From Flavobacterium sp. W4I14 (GTDB lineage Bacteria > Bacteroidota > Bacteroidia > Sphingobacteriales > Sphingobacteriaceae): a stretch of DNA of 64,000 bases. Shown here piece after piece: positions 47,510 through 57,000 of the stretch. The notes under the pieces are model-generated. The model ran no database searches and was not told where the DNA came from. It worked only from the letters and a program-made list of their open reading frames with translations. Position 1 is the stretch's first letter. Every line of letters begins with the position of its first letter. The stretch spans positions 5,270,001-5,334,000 of the forward strand of contig JAUSZU010000001.1 of the NCBI GenBank assembly GCA_030817875.1, given 5' to 3'. Position numbers and translations under genes: made by a program.

Positions 47510-48385
47510 TTACCCTATCGGAACAACTTTTGGGTGGTGGATCACTAAACTATGGTCTGTTAAATCATAAACGTCGCCATCGCACATTACATGTACCACC
47601 ATGTTTTTAATTGAAACAGGCTGACCCATTTCCACATCGGTTAAATTAGTATCGGCCATATTGCGCCCATCTACTAAAATTACCATGCCAGAGCCGATTG
47701 CTTCCATTGTATGGCCGTCAGAGATGAAAAGCCCCGTATCTTCACCGAGACCAATCCCTAATATACCAGGATTGCTGGCAGCAGCATATAATAAGCGGCC
47801 AATTCTTCCGCGTTGAACAAAATGTGTATCAACAATAACATCATCGATAAAGCCTAATCCGCCGGTAATTTTAACCTCTCCTTTAAGTAAAGCATCTTTG
47901 CTGCTGCCCTGATAAATCATATTTTTAGAGCTTGCTGCGGCTCCGGCAGAAGTACCGGCAATTACCACAGGTTCGTTTCTATATTTCTCTAGTAAGATCT
48001 GATGGATTTTTGTTCCACCAAAGATTGAAGAAAGACGGAGCTGATCCCCTCCGGTAAAGATAATTACTTCTGCGGCTTTGATACGTTCATAATTTTCATC
48101 AGAATTGGCTTCTTCACGGTTGGTAATGTTAAGAACACCTACATTGTGCACATCTAATTGTGCATAAGCCTTGATGTATTCTTCACCAACCTTTTCGGGC
48201 ATTAATGATGCCGTAGTGATGATCTCGAAGCGAGATTGAGTATCTCTTAATGATTCTGTCGTAATCCGTTTTAAAATTCCACGCTCAAAAAAATTCATAT
48301 TCTCAGGCAGTCCGAATTGCGTTTCTGCGAAGCTACCTGTGTTTATTGCGCCACCAATGATGATGAGTTTACCTTTCGGAACCAT
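47510..48385 (-). CDS. cphB: Cyanophycinase
   Basis: Cyanophycinase cuts the Asp-Arg polymer cyanophycin into beta-Asp-Arg dipeptides. The 291-residue protein is an S51 peptidase with nucleophile Ser in VVIAGTSAGAAAS, the elbow region FTGGDQLRLSSIFGGT, and GLGEDTGLFISDG before the C-terminal part. The start KGKLIIIGGAINTGSF is family-like. No clear signal peptide is present, so it should act on internal granules. It precedes the isoaspartyl peptidase on the same strand and diverges from the cyanophycin synthetase gene (294 bases between). Confidence 0.92.
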   Translation of the reverse strand: MVPKGKLIIIGGAINTGSFAETQFGLPENMNFFERGILKRITTESLRDTQSRFEIITTASLMPEKVGEEYIKAYAQLDVHNVGVLNITNREEANSDENYERIKAAEVIIFTGGDQLRLSSIFGGTKIHQILLEKYRNEPVVIAGTSAGAAASSKNMIYQGSSKDALLKGEVKITGGLGFIDDVIVDTHFVQRGRIGRLLYAAASNPGILGIGLGEDTGLFISDGHTMEAIGSGMVILVDGRNMADTNLTDVEMGQPVSIKNMVVHVMCDGDVYDLTDHSLVIHHPKVVPIG

Positions 48386-48679
48386 TCTTTGTGTATTATA
48401 ATTGTATCAAAAAACCCAAATATATAGGCTTAAGATAAAAAACACGACTTTTTTTGTCAAGAATATTCAATTTATTAACAAACGTTAAAATATTATAACC
48501 TAAAATTAACAGGATTGTGCTTGAAAATAAAACAAATACACCTTAAAATTGATTTAGCTAAATGGAACGTCTAATTTCAAAATAAATGCATAATTTACCA
48601 TCATCAATTTTATTCTAAAAATTGAGTTAAAAAGGCTGTCCCAAACGCTTGTTTAAATAAAAAACGAACAAAACATTAC

Positions 48680-51295
48680 ATGAAGATATCAAACATACAA
48701 GTATTAAGAGGGCCAAACATATGGTCAATTAGCCGAAAAAAATTGATCCAGATGCGTTTAGATCTGGAGGATCTGGAGCAGAAACCAACCAATGTAATAG
48801 AAGGATTTAGCGAAAGAATTGAGAAACTCTTGCCAAGTATGTTTACACACCGCTGTTCTAAGGGGGTTGAAGGTGGATTTTTCACCAGGGTAAAAGAAGG
48901 AACATGGATGGGGCACGTAATTGAACATATTGCCTTAGAAATCCAAACATTGGCCGGAATGGAAACAGGCTTTGGCAGAACCCGCCAGACCAAAACTGAG
49001 GGCATTTACAATGTTGTATTCAGTTATCTGGAAGAAAAGGTTGGTGTTTACGCTGCTGAAGCTGCAGTTAAGATTGCCGAAGCTCTGATTAATAACGAAG
49101 AGTACGATTTGGAGCACGACATCCGTAGGATGAAGGAAATACGTGAGCTGGAAGCTTTGGGACCAAGTACAGGTTCTATTGTGGAGGAAGCCGTAAGTAG
49201 AAGTATTCCATGGATCAGATTAAATAAAAGTTCTTTGGTGCAATTGGGATACGGTAAAAATCAGGTACGTTTTAGAGCTACCATGACCGAAAAAACCAGT
49301 AGCATCGCTGTAGATATTGCCAGCAACAAGGAAGAAACGAAACGTTTGCTTACCGAGGCTGCCATTCCGGTTGCTTCTGGAGTAACGATTTCAAATCCTG
49401 ATGACCTGGAAGCATCGGTTAAAAAAGTGGGGTTTCCACTTGTTTTTAAACCACTTGATGGCAACCACGGTAAAGGTGCAACCATTAATGTGAAAACAAT
49501 GGAAGACGCTGTTGCAGCTTTTGAATATGCCAAAACCTATTCGAGAAAGGTTATTATAGAAAAATTTATTACCGGTTTCGATTTTAGGGTACTGGTAATC
49601 GATCATAAAGTTATTGCTGCAGCACAACGCGATCCTGCACACGTTAAGGGGAATGGAATTCATACTATCCAAGAATTGATCGATAAGGAGAATGAAGATC
49701 CACGCCGTGGTTATGGACACGAAAATGTGTTAACTGAAATTGCTGTAGACCGCGATACTTTGGATCTGCTGGCCAAAAAAGAATATACCTTAGAAACTAT
49801 TCCCGAAAAGGGAGAAGTGGTTTATCTAAAATCTACTGCAAATTTAAGTACAGGGGGGACATCTATCGATGTAACTGACATTGTACATCCACAGAATATT
49901 TTTATATGTGAAAGGATTTCGAGGGTAATCGGATTGGATATCTGCGGTATCGATATCATGGCGCAAGACCTTACCCGGCCATTAAACGAAAACGGAGGTG
50001 TGGTTTTGGAAGTTAATGCAGCACCAGGATTCAGGATGCACCTGGCACCAAGTGAAGGCCTGCCTAGAAACGTGGCTGCATCGGTTATTGACATGCTGTA
50101 TCCGCAGGGAAAATTATCACAGATCCCGATTATTGCGGTAACCGGAACAAACGGAAAAACCACTACTACACGGTTAATTGCGCACATTATCAGAAGTAAT
50201 GGTAAACGTGTAGGTTTTACCACCAGTGATGGTGTATATGTGCACAATACGATGCTGATGAAGGGCGATACCACTGGACCGGTAAGTGCTGAGTTCATTT
50301 TAAAAGATCCGACAGTTGAATTTGCCGTACTGGAAACTGCACGTGGCGGAATTTTAAGGGCAGGACTAGGATTTAATGCATGTGATATTGGCGTAGTAAC
50401 CAATATCCAGGAAGATCACCTGGGTATTTCTGATATCCATAATCTTGACGATCTGACACGTGTTAAGGCGGTTGTGATCGGGGCGGTACGCCGTAAAGGT
50501 TGGGCAGTATTGAATGCCGACAATGGTTATTGCGTTCGCATTGGCAAAGATGCGCGCTGTAATGTTGCTTATTTTAGCATGGACGAAAATAATCCGGTGA
50601 TTAAAGAGCATTGCAGAAAAGGTGGAATTGCCGCCATTTATGAAAACGGATACATTACCATTAAAACAGGCGACTGGAAATTAAGGGTAGATAAAGCCAC
50701 GCACATTCCTTTAACTTTTGGTGGTTCTGTGAACTTTATGATCCAGAATGTACTCGCAGCAACGCTGGCAACTTATTTATGGGGCTATAAACCTGAAGAT
50801 ATCCGTTTATCGCTGGAAACATTTATCCCTTCTGCGGCCCATACCCCGGGAAGGATGAATATTTTCAGGTTCAAAGAATTTAAAGTACTGGTCGATTTTG
50901 CGCATAACCCTGACGGATTTAACGGCATAAAAGGTTTCTTGCAAGGCGTAGAGGCTACCGAACATGTAGGTATTATTTCGGCAACAGGCGATAGAAGAGA
51001 TGAGGATATTATCGAAACTGCCCGCATTTCTGCTCAGATGTTTGATAAAATTTATGTTTGTCAGGAGAAATATCTCCGCGGCAGACAACAACAGGAACTG
51101 GTTGACCTGCTGGTAAAAGGCATCAAGGAAGTTGATCCGGATAAGGAGATCATCATCAACAATAAAAGCACCGAATGTTTGCAGATCGCGATCGAAACTG
51201 CTAAAAAAGGCTCTTATTTAACGATTTTAAGTAACACGATCGATAATACGATCCAACGTGTTACCGAACATTTAGATCGGGAATTAGAGTCGTAA
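48680..51295 (+). CDS. cphA: Cyanophycin synthetase
   Basis: CphA builds multi-L-arginyl-poly-L-aspartate, a nitrogen and carbon store, using ATP. The 871-residue protein has the full layout: an N-terminal domain (about 1-160, ISNIQVLRGPNIWS), an ATP-grasp domain (about 205-480) with VGFPLVFKPLDGNHGKGATINVK and GGVVLEVNAAPGFRMHL, and a Mur-ligase-like domain (about 485-871) with the P-loop VTGTNGKTTTTRLIAHII and DFAHNPDGFNGIKGF. This fits the CphA1 size (870-900). Its position opposite to cyanophycinase and isoaspartyl peptidase makes a complete cycle. No hairpin terminator is evident after it, only a repeat. Confidence 0.95.
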   Translation: MKISNIQVLRGPNIWSISRKKLIQMRLDLEDLEQKPTNVIEGFSERIEKLLPSMFTHRCSKGVEGGFFTRVKEGTWMGHVIEHIALEIQTLAGMETGFGRTRQTKTEGIYNVVFSYLEEKVGVYAAEAAVKIAEALINNEEYDLEHDIRRMKEIRELEALGPSTGSIVEEAVSRSIPWIRLNKSSLVQLGYGKNQVRFRATMTEKTSSIAVDIASNKEETKRLLTEAAIPVASGVTISNPDDLEASVKKVGFPLVFKPLDGNHGKGATINVKTMEDAVAAFEYAKTYSRKVIIEKFITGFDFRVLVIDHKVIAAAQRDPAHVKGNGIHTIQELIDKENEDPRRGYGHENVLTEIAVDRDTLDLLAKKEYTLETIPEKGEVVYLKSTANLSTGGTSIDVTDIVHPQNIFICERISRVIGLDICGIDIMAQDLTRPLNENGGVVLEVNAAPGFRMHLAPSEGLPRNVAASVIDMLYPQGKLSQIPIIAVTGTNGKTTTTRLIAHIIRSNGKRVGFTTSDGVYVHNTMLMKGDTTGPVSAEFILKDPTVEFAVLETARGGILRAGLGFNACDIGVVTNIQEDHLGISDIHNLDDLTRVKAVVIGAVRRKGWAVLNADNGYCVRIGKDARCNVAYFSMDENNPVIKEHCRKGGIAAIYENGYITIKTGDWKLRVDKATHIPLTFGGSVNFMIQNVLAATLATYLWGYKPEDIRLSLETFIPSAAHTPGRMNIFRFKEFKVLVDFAHNPDGFNGIKGFLQGVEATEHVGIISATGDRRDEDIIETARISAQMFDKIYVCQEKYLRGRQQQELVDLLVKGIKEVDPDKEIIINNKSTECLQIAIETAKKGSYLTILSNTIDNTIQRVTEHLDRELES

Positions 51296-51323
51296 TTCTT
51301 AACTGATTTAGTTCCTAAGAGAT

Positions 51324-51492
51324 CGTCACCCTGACCTGTAGCGCAGCGGAAAGCTACGAAGTAAACCGAGCCTTAAGCGAGCTCACCGAAGGTAATTTAT
51401 TTCAGGGTCTTTAAAAAAAGATGCTGACCACGTAGTAGCTACAAGACAATTAAAAATGCTACTTCTACTTGTAAAACAAGTTCAGCATGACG
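51324..51492. repeat. CGTCACCCTGA-type repeat after cphA
   Basis: The segment begins CGTCACCCTGACCTGTAGCG and ends TTCAGCATGACG, with imperfect inverted ends, an internal TTTATTTCAGGGTCTT word and GCTACGAAG/CACGTAGTAGC pieces. It looks like a composite of family-B-like palindromes. It fills most of the 264-base gap after cphA. Confidence 0.6.
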
Positions 51493-51503
51493 GAACACCA
51501 TAA

Positions 51504-51540
51504 AAAAACCTCCTCCGATAATAAATCGAAGGAGGTTTTT
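51504..51540. terminator. Terminator for the PA2169-type gene (and cphA read-through)
   Basis: AAAAACCTCC and GGAGGTTTTT form a stem extended by CGAT/ATCG, with T-runs on both strands. On the minus strand it is 20 bases past the stop of the four-helix-bundle gene. Confidence 0.85.
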
Positions 51541-51559
51541 CTGTTTTTATCTCGGTCAC

Positions 51560-52015
51560 TTATGCTTGAGCATCACGTAATCTTTTAATTTCATCATGCG
51601 ATACTCTTAACGATGTTTTTTGGTCAGAGATTAAATCTCTGATATTTGAAGGAAGATCTTCTTCCTCTAATGCCATTTTATATGCATCTTGTGCTGCATC
51701 CTCTCCAAACTCACAATTGTTTAAAACAGTTTTACGGTCGTGGCCGGTAAATAATGCTTTAACATCCATCCATGCCCTGTAAATTTTTCCGGAGTTTGTT
51801 GTTCCAGTTTCGATATCCTCACCCAATGCAGCTACTTCTGCAGCCAAAGCCATTTTATATTTTTGACTTTCGGCAATCATATTTAAAAATAGCGTTTTCA
51901 GATCGGCATCTCCATCCTTTAATTCCTGACGTGCTTTTTCATAGCCTTCAATACGATCGTTATTAATTTGAACCAGATCGTTTAATACCTCTGCTGTTGC
52001 TGTTGTCGTTTTCAT
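51560..52015 (-). CDS. PA2169-type four-helix-bundle protein (DUF2383)
   Basis: The 151-residue protein is helical and ferritin-like, of the PA2169/DUF2383 family: VLNDLVQINNDRIEGYEKARQELKDGDADLKTLFLNMIAESQKYKMALAAEVAALG, then GKIYRAWMDVKALFTGHDRKTVLNNCEFGEDAAQDAYKMALE and a final helix IRDLISDQKTSLRVSHDEIKRLRD. In Bacteroidota these genes are often near stress genes and their function is unknown. The ATG at 52015 follows an A-rich leader. The gene stands alone and is convergent with cphA. Confidence 0.85.
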   Translation of the reverse strand: MKTTTATAEVLNDLVQINNDRIEGYEKARQELKDGDADLKTLFLNMIAESQKYKMALAAEVAALGEDIETGTTNSGKIYRAWMDVKALFTGHDRKTVLNNCEFGEDAAQDAYKMALEEEDLPSNIRDLISDQKTSLRVSHDEIKRLRDAQA

Positions 52016-52119
52016 GTTTTTTTATTTTATAGTTTCGATGTATAAAAGCAACATGAACAATTAAAAAAAGGTTTGTCATTTTTTTTAATTGTCTACAACA
52101 GTGAGCTATATCAGCTTAA

Positions 52120-53037
52120 TTATTTCTTTGAAAAGTACTGTGCCAGCTTTTCTTTAACAAAACGCCTAACACGGGTTACCATATTGCCTTTCCGTTTAAT
52201 CAAAAAGCTTTTGATGGCTTTGTATGCAATGGGGTCTTCGGCTATTGTGGTCGGAAACTCAACAATGGGCTTGGGGTTGATAATTACGTTATAGATATCA
52301 TTTATTCCTGAGTGCACACCAGTGCCATCATGGCCAATATTGTTAACGAGTGATTGCGATGGGTTAAGTGTGATGCCTCCTTTTAAAAAGATAGAAGCAT
52401 ACCATCTAATTGCCCAGCTGTTGTTTTTTCCTTTTTTAAACTCTAGCATCTGCTTCCAGAAGTTCATTTTATTGTCGATGGAAAATGCAGCCCTTTTCTT
52501 TTTATCAAACTGTTTTATCAGGATGTTAATATCTGGTTCGAAGTTTTTCCATGCCCTTCCCCATGTGGCCCAACCCCAACTTGTGGCCGCCCTGTAGAAA
52601 AACGATTGGGAAAGGTTATCTGGTTTTAGAGGATACATATAAGCTCCTATATGCATTACTCTTTCTTCTTCGCGGTAATGGTTTAAAGCATTGTTGAAAT
52701 AGGCTAAAGTATGGGGAGAGGTAACCAGATCATCTTCAAAAACAATTACCTGATCGTATTCTGCTATTAATTGGGTTACACCTGCAATTATCGAATTGGC
52801 TAGACCTGCATTGGCCTTACTTTCGATTACTTTAACCGATTTAAAACCTTCTGCTTTTTTGATGATTTTTCTTACGGCAGCAACTTTTTCTTTGTCCTGG
52901 TCTGTTTTGGCACCATCAGAAAAGATATACAAATGGCTTTGTGCTGCCAGTTCATTTTGTTGCAGGAATTCTAGCGTACGCTCGGTGTGCTGCGGGCGGT
53001 TGTACACGAAAAGTGCTATTGGGGCAAGATTTTGCAT
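52120..53037 (-). CDS. Glycosyltransferase, family 2-like GT-A
   Basis: The 305-residue protein has a GT-A fold: start APIALFVYNRPQHTERTLEFLQQNELA, acidic metal motif VIVFEDDLVTSPHTL (DD), and an aromatic block FFYRAATSWGWATWGRAWKNFEPD typical of a Bacteroidota glycosyltransferase group that decorates surface glycans. The ATG at 53037 is used; the frame also opens at a TTG at 53052. A family-B repeat (53095-53202) separates it from the upstream methyltransferase. A broken copy of its first 60 or so codons lies at 58229-58428. Its sugar donor and acceptor are unknown. Confidence 0.85.
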   Translation of the reverse strand: MQNLAPIALFVYNRPQHTERTLEFLQQNELAAQSHLYIFSDGAKTDQDKEKVAAVRKIIKKAEGFKSVKVIESKANAGLANSIIAGVTQLIAEYDQVIVFEDDLVTSPHTLAYFNNALNHYREEERVMHIGAYMYPLKPDNLSQSFFYRAATSWGWATWGRAWKNFEPDINILIKQFDKKKRAAFSIDNKMNFWKQMLEFKKGKNNSWAIRWYASIFLKGGITLNPSQSLVNNIGHDGTGVHSGINDIYNVIINPKPIVEFPTTIAEDPIAYKAIKSFLIKRKGNMVTRVRRFVKEKLAQYFSKK

Positions 53038-53094
53038 TTTTGTTTTTATCAATTAAGTCCATCAATAAACTAACCAGTTATTCTCGTCATTTCG

Positions 53095-53202
53095 ATCCGA
53101 TAGCTATCGGATGGAGCAACGCGGAATGGAGAAATCTTTAAATGATATTAAGAATCAAGCCATAAGATTTCTCGGCTTCGTTGCACTTCGCTCGAAATGA
53201 CG
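53095..53202. repeat. Family B palindromic element
   Basis: The element opens CGTCATTTCGATCCGATAGC (with hairpin TCCGATAGCTATCGGA) and closes CACTTCGCTCGAAATGACG. It resembles 12330-12436 and 24312-24430. It lies between the methyltransferase and glycosyltransferase genes, and is absent from the decayed copies of those genes at 58.2-58.7 kb. Confidence 0.75.
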
Positions 53203-53214
53203 ATCGCCCTACTC

Positions 53215-53976
53215 CTAAAATATATGTAGATTACTGCCAGATTTTTTGGTTAACACGGTATATGCATTGGAAAACTGTTCTTGCTTTTTCTTCCCAAACA
53301 AATTGCCTAAGATTTTTTTTATCCGGTATTCCAGCTCGATTTTTAAGTTTTTAGAAAAAGTTTTAGGGGCTTTTCTATTGATAAACTCATTAAACTTTAC
53401 CGTTTCTGGTGCAGTCATCGAAACTTTATCTTCTAAAATTTCTAAACCCTCGCTCTGCAATAAGAACCTTAAAGAAGTTGGTGTGTACATGTTAATGTGC
53501 CCATAATCCAGAAAATGTTTCATTCTTTGGTCTACACCAAAACGATAATCTTTAGGTACTTCAACTACAATGTATTGTGCTACCCTTTTCAATTCACGGA
53601 TCAGGATCCTTTCGTGTTCTACGTGTTCTAAAACGTGCGCAAGAATAATCAGATCAAATGCATCATCTTCATAAGGGATTTTATACCCATCAAAAGTTTG
53701 TGCTTCTTTTAAGCTGGCGAGCTTACGGTCTTTTATAATGTCGACACCACTTTGTGCAATTTCTAAAGCATACAATTCTGGTGCGAAATGCCATTCATTT
53801 AAAAAATGTAGAATACTGCCATCTCCGGCGCCAACCTCAAGCACTTTTTTAGGCTTTAACCCTTTGCAAACATCAACAATGTTCTGTGCTTTATATTTTG
53901 CGCCAAGCATTCTCCATGCAACATCGCTATTGGTATAAAAATTATCGTAGGCGCTTTTTAAGTTTTGATCAATCAT
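53215..53976 (-). CDS. Class I SAM-dependent methyltransferase
   Basis: The 253-residue cytoplasmic protein is a class I methyltransferase: SAM site KPKKVLEVGAGDGSILHFLNEW (about 43-64), acidic loop LYALEIAQSGVD, and motif IV-like FDLIILAHVLEHVEHERILIRELKRVA. Its acceptor is unknown; as it lies next to a glycosyltransferase it probably methylates a surface sugar. It begins 59 bases after the surface-protein gene on the same strand. A truncated copy of its first 40 or so codons lies at 58520-58657, on the far side of the 1365-residue gene. Confidence 0.87.
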   Translation of the reverse strand: MIDQNLKSAYDNFYTNSDVAWRMLGAKYKAQNIVDVCKGLKPKKVLEVGAGDGSILHFLNEWHFAPELYALEIAQSGVDIIKDRKLASLKEAQTFDGYKIPYEDDAFDLIILAHVLEHVEHERILIRELKRVAQYIVVEVPKDYRFGVDQRMKHFLDYGHINMYTPTSLRFLLQSEGLEILEDKVSMTAPETVKFNEFINRKAPKTFSKNLKIELEYRIKKILGNLFGKKKQEQFSNAYTVLTKKSGSNLHIF

Positions 53977-54035
53977 AGCTATTCAGCAAATATAATGCTA
54001 TGCTATCAATTAGTTAATTATTTTAAATAAAACAA

Positions 54036-57000
54036 TTAACGTAGAATAGTTATACTTCCATTAAAAACCGAATTCTTTTTATCTTTCAGTGAAATGACAT
54101 AGTAGTAAGTGCCAATTGGTAAGATTTTTCCATGATGTGTTCCGTCCCAGGGGTTATAGGTCGTATTTGTTTGAAATAATACGGTACCATATCTGTTGAA
54201 TACGGAAATTTTTGAGCCCGGATAATTAGCGATGTTTCTAATTTCCCATAAATCATTAACGCCATCCCCATTTGGCGAAAAGCTTGTGGGGATATTAATT
54301 TGATTTAGCACAATAACCTGGACTGTGGCATATTTAACACACTCAAATCCATAATTTATTTTAAGCGTGTAAAGGGTGTTTTCTGTTGGTGAAGCATCCG
54401 GACTTAAAATATTTGTATTAGATAACCCTATTTTCGGTGACCAATCAAATGTATAGTGATCTTCTGGGGTTAAGTCTGTAGTGATGTCTAAATTTACTTT
54501 TTTTCCAAAATCTATGCTTAGCGTTGATGGAGATTGAACAGATATATTTCGATATGAAATAACCTCAACCTGAGAAGATGTTTTTGTGTTACAGTTGTTA
54601 TTTACAATTTCCCATTGCAATATCAATGGCTGATCAACAGGAAGGTGTGAAATAGTTGCATTTGGATCATGAATATTTGCCATGGTAAATGGAGAATAGC
54701 TGGTTGGTGAAACGATGCTCCAGGTCCCAACTTCGTTTTCACCAGGTGTATTAGCACTTAATGTTGTTGACAAATCACCGCATAGCTTTCTGTTTATCCC
54801 AGCATTCGCTATGGTAGCTGGTGGATTAATCTGAATTTTTACGACATTACTAAGGCCTATGCACCTGCCATTAAAGGTTGCTCTCCTGCAATAAACCGTC
54901 TTTGAAATGTTAGAGAGCATTAGATCCTTCTCAGTAGCATTTGATAAGGGAGTCCAGTTTATGCCATCAGCGCTGGTTTCCCAGAAAAAGGTGATGTTTA
55001 AGTTTGCAGATCCATCTGGCTGGCTGCCCAAGATGCTTAAGCTCGCTTCACCAGAACTACAAAAGGTAGATTCGGGAATGGAAATGATATTGTTAGTGGT
55101 CGAAGGGGAAATAGTAAATTCATATTTAGAATCGAAGTATATTGTGCCATCAACAGTTATCTTTCTTCTAACAAGGGTAATTTTTGGGGAGTTTTCAAAA
55201 TGCTCAGTTGTGGCTAATGAAAAGTCTTCTCGGTTCTCGCCAATAATATCGGCCCATAATACTCCATCATAGGTTTGCCACTGAAACTTTGGGCTGGAAT
55301 CGTTGTTTTGGTCTCCTATTAATTGTCTTCTTTCTCCGCCACAGATTTCTATTTTGGTCGTTTTATCTACAACAATTTTAAGATCCCGTTCTAGCATACA
55401 GTTGTTACCGTAGGTCACTTTTAAGTGATAAATTGTGGTCTGATCTGGTTTGGCTAGCGGTGTTAAATTATTGGGATTATCTAAACCAGCGCTCGGACTC
55501 CATAGGAAAGTATAGGTATTGAAGGGAGATATTGTTGCTGGTATTTGGATGGATTGCCCCTCATTAATGGTAACTACTGAGGCCAGACTTAATATTGGGG
55601 TGGAATAATTATGGATTTTAATAGTAGATTCAGACTTGGTTTGGCAAATAGTTTGTGAAATAGTCCATTTTAATATTACATCCACATCAGGTGGGATATT
55701 ATTAATCTGAGCTTTTGGGTCGTTTAAATTTAATGCGTCAAAGGGGCTGTAATTTGCCGGGCTTACTACCTGCCAGGTACCAATTTCGTTCATGGCAACT
55801 GCATTTGCATTTAAGGTAGCCATATCGTTATTGCAAAGGGCAATATCATTGCCAGCAATTGAAGCCGTAACCTGTGGTTGAACTTCTATTTTTAATGTAT
55901 TGCTATAACCAATGCAACTTGTAGAGAAAGTAAGGCGTTTAAAATATTTGGTTTTGGCAACGCTAACCGAAAGGTCTATCCCTGTTGCGTTGTTTATATC
56001 CCGCCACGTTAACTCATCATCACTTTCCTGCCATTTATAAACCGCTGTTTCATTTCCTGCACCTTGTGGAACTGTTCCGGTGATTAGCACATTGGATGCG
56101 CCACTACATAGTACATTTTGCGTTGTGCTGATTAAATTATTAGTGGTTGCAGGGTGGATTGTAATATTTATAATCGGTTCAATAAGTTCGGTATTTGCCG
56201 TAAACACCTTCCGTCTAAACTGATAGGTTATATCCTGATTGGTAAAGTTGGTAAGCCCTTTCAGTTCATAATCGATACTCGCACTAGCGTTGGGTGCAGC
56301 TATCCAATTACCTGTTGGATCTTTAATCTGCCATAAGTAGGTGTATGATGGCCTGGTATTGGCCGCAACACCTACCAAAATCTGTGTAGCCCCTGAGCAA
56401 ATTGTTATTTCGTTTGTTTCTTCTACCTGTACGGTAACCAACCAGGTATAATCCTGGCAGTTAGATGTAATGATATATTTCTGCGGCTGGGTAAAATTGT
56501 TGGCTACGCCCGATAATGGTGCAACAACGCCTATATCGGTTGTTAATGTTGGTTTAAGTGCCGTAACATTGGTTCCGGCCCTTACCTTAATGGTTATCGT
56601 TTTATCCTGTGTGTTTATTAATGCAGGTGCTGTTTGTTCTGCTAGCTCAAAAGAAACAATGTTTGCGTCACCGGTAAATTTAATCTGGTTATATTTTGAA
56701 ATGTAACCATCTGATGTCCCATTTTTTGCAGTAATCTTTAATTCGCATATTCCGGGATTAAAATCTACAGTGCTACAAAATGAGCCGCCAAGCAAAACAT
56801 TTTTTTTCGAATCGACTGCAATTTTATGCCCGAAGTTGCCCGAGCAGCTACTGCCAAAATTAAATGCCCATACATAATTGCCCGTTCCTGTATATTTTCC
56901 AAAAAATGTATCCCTTACACCGTGGAAGGTTAATGTTTTATTTAAACTGGCATCACCAAAAATCAGGGTTCCATCAAAGTAACCTCCAATATATACATTA

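Noticed and set aside
49822..50403. Minus-strand ORF of 193 residues within cphA
   Set aside because: Shadow of the cyanophycin synthetase frame; no family features, and the plus-strand frame is clearly the coding one.
25..53202. Palindromic repeats as a possible CRISPR array
   Set aside because: The copies are scattered between genes, have inverted arms, and show no regular spacers or cas genes.
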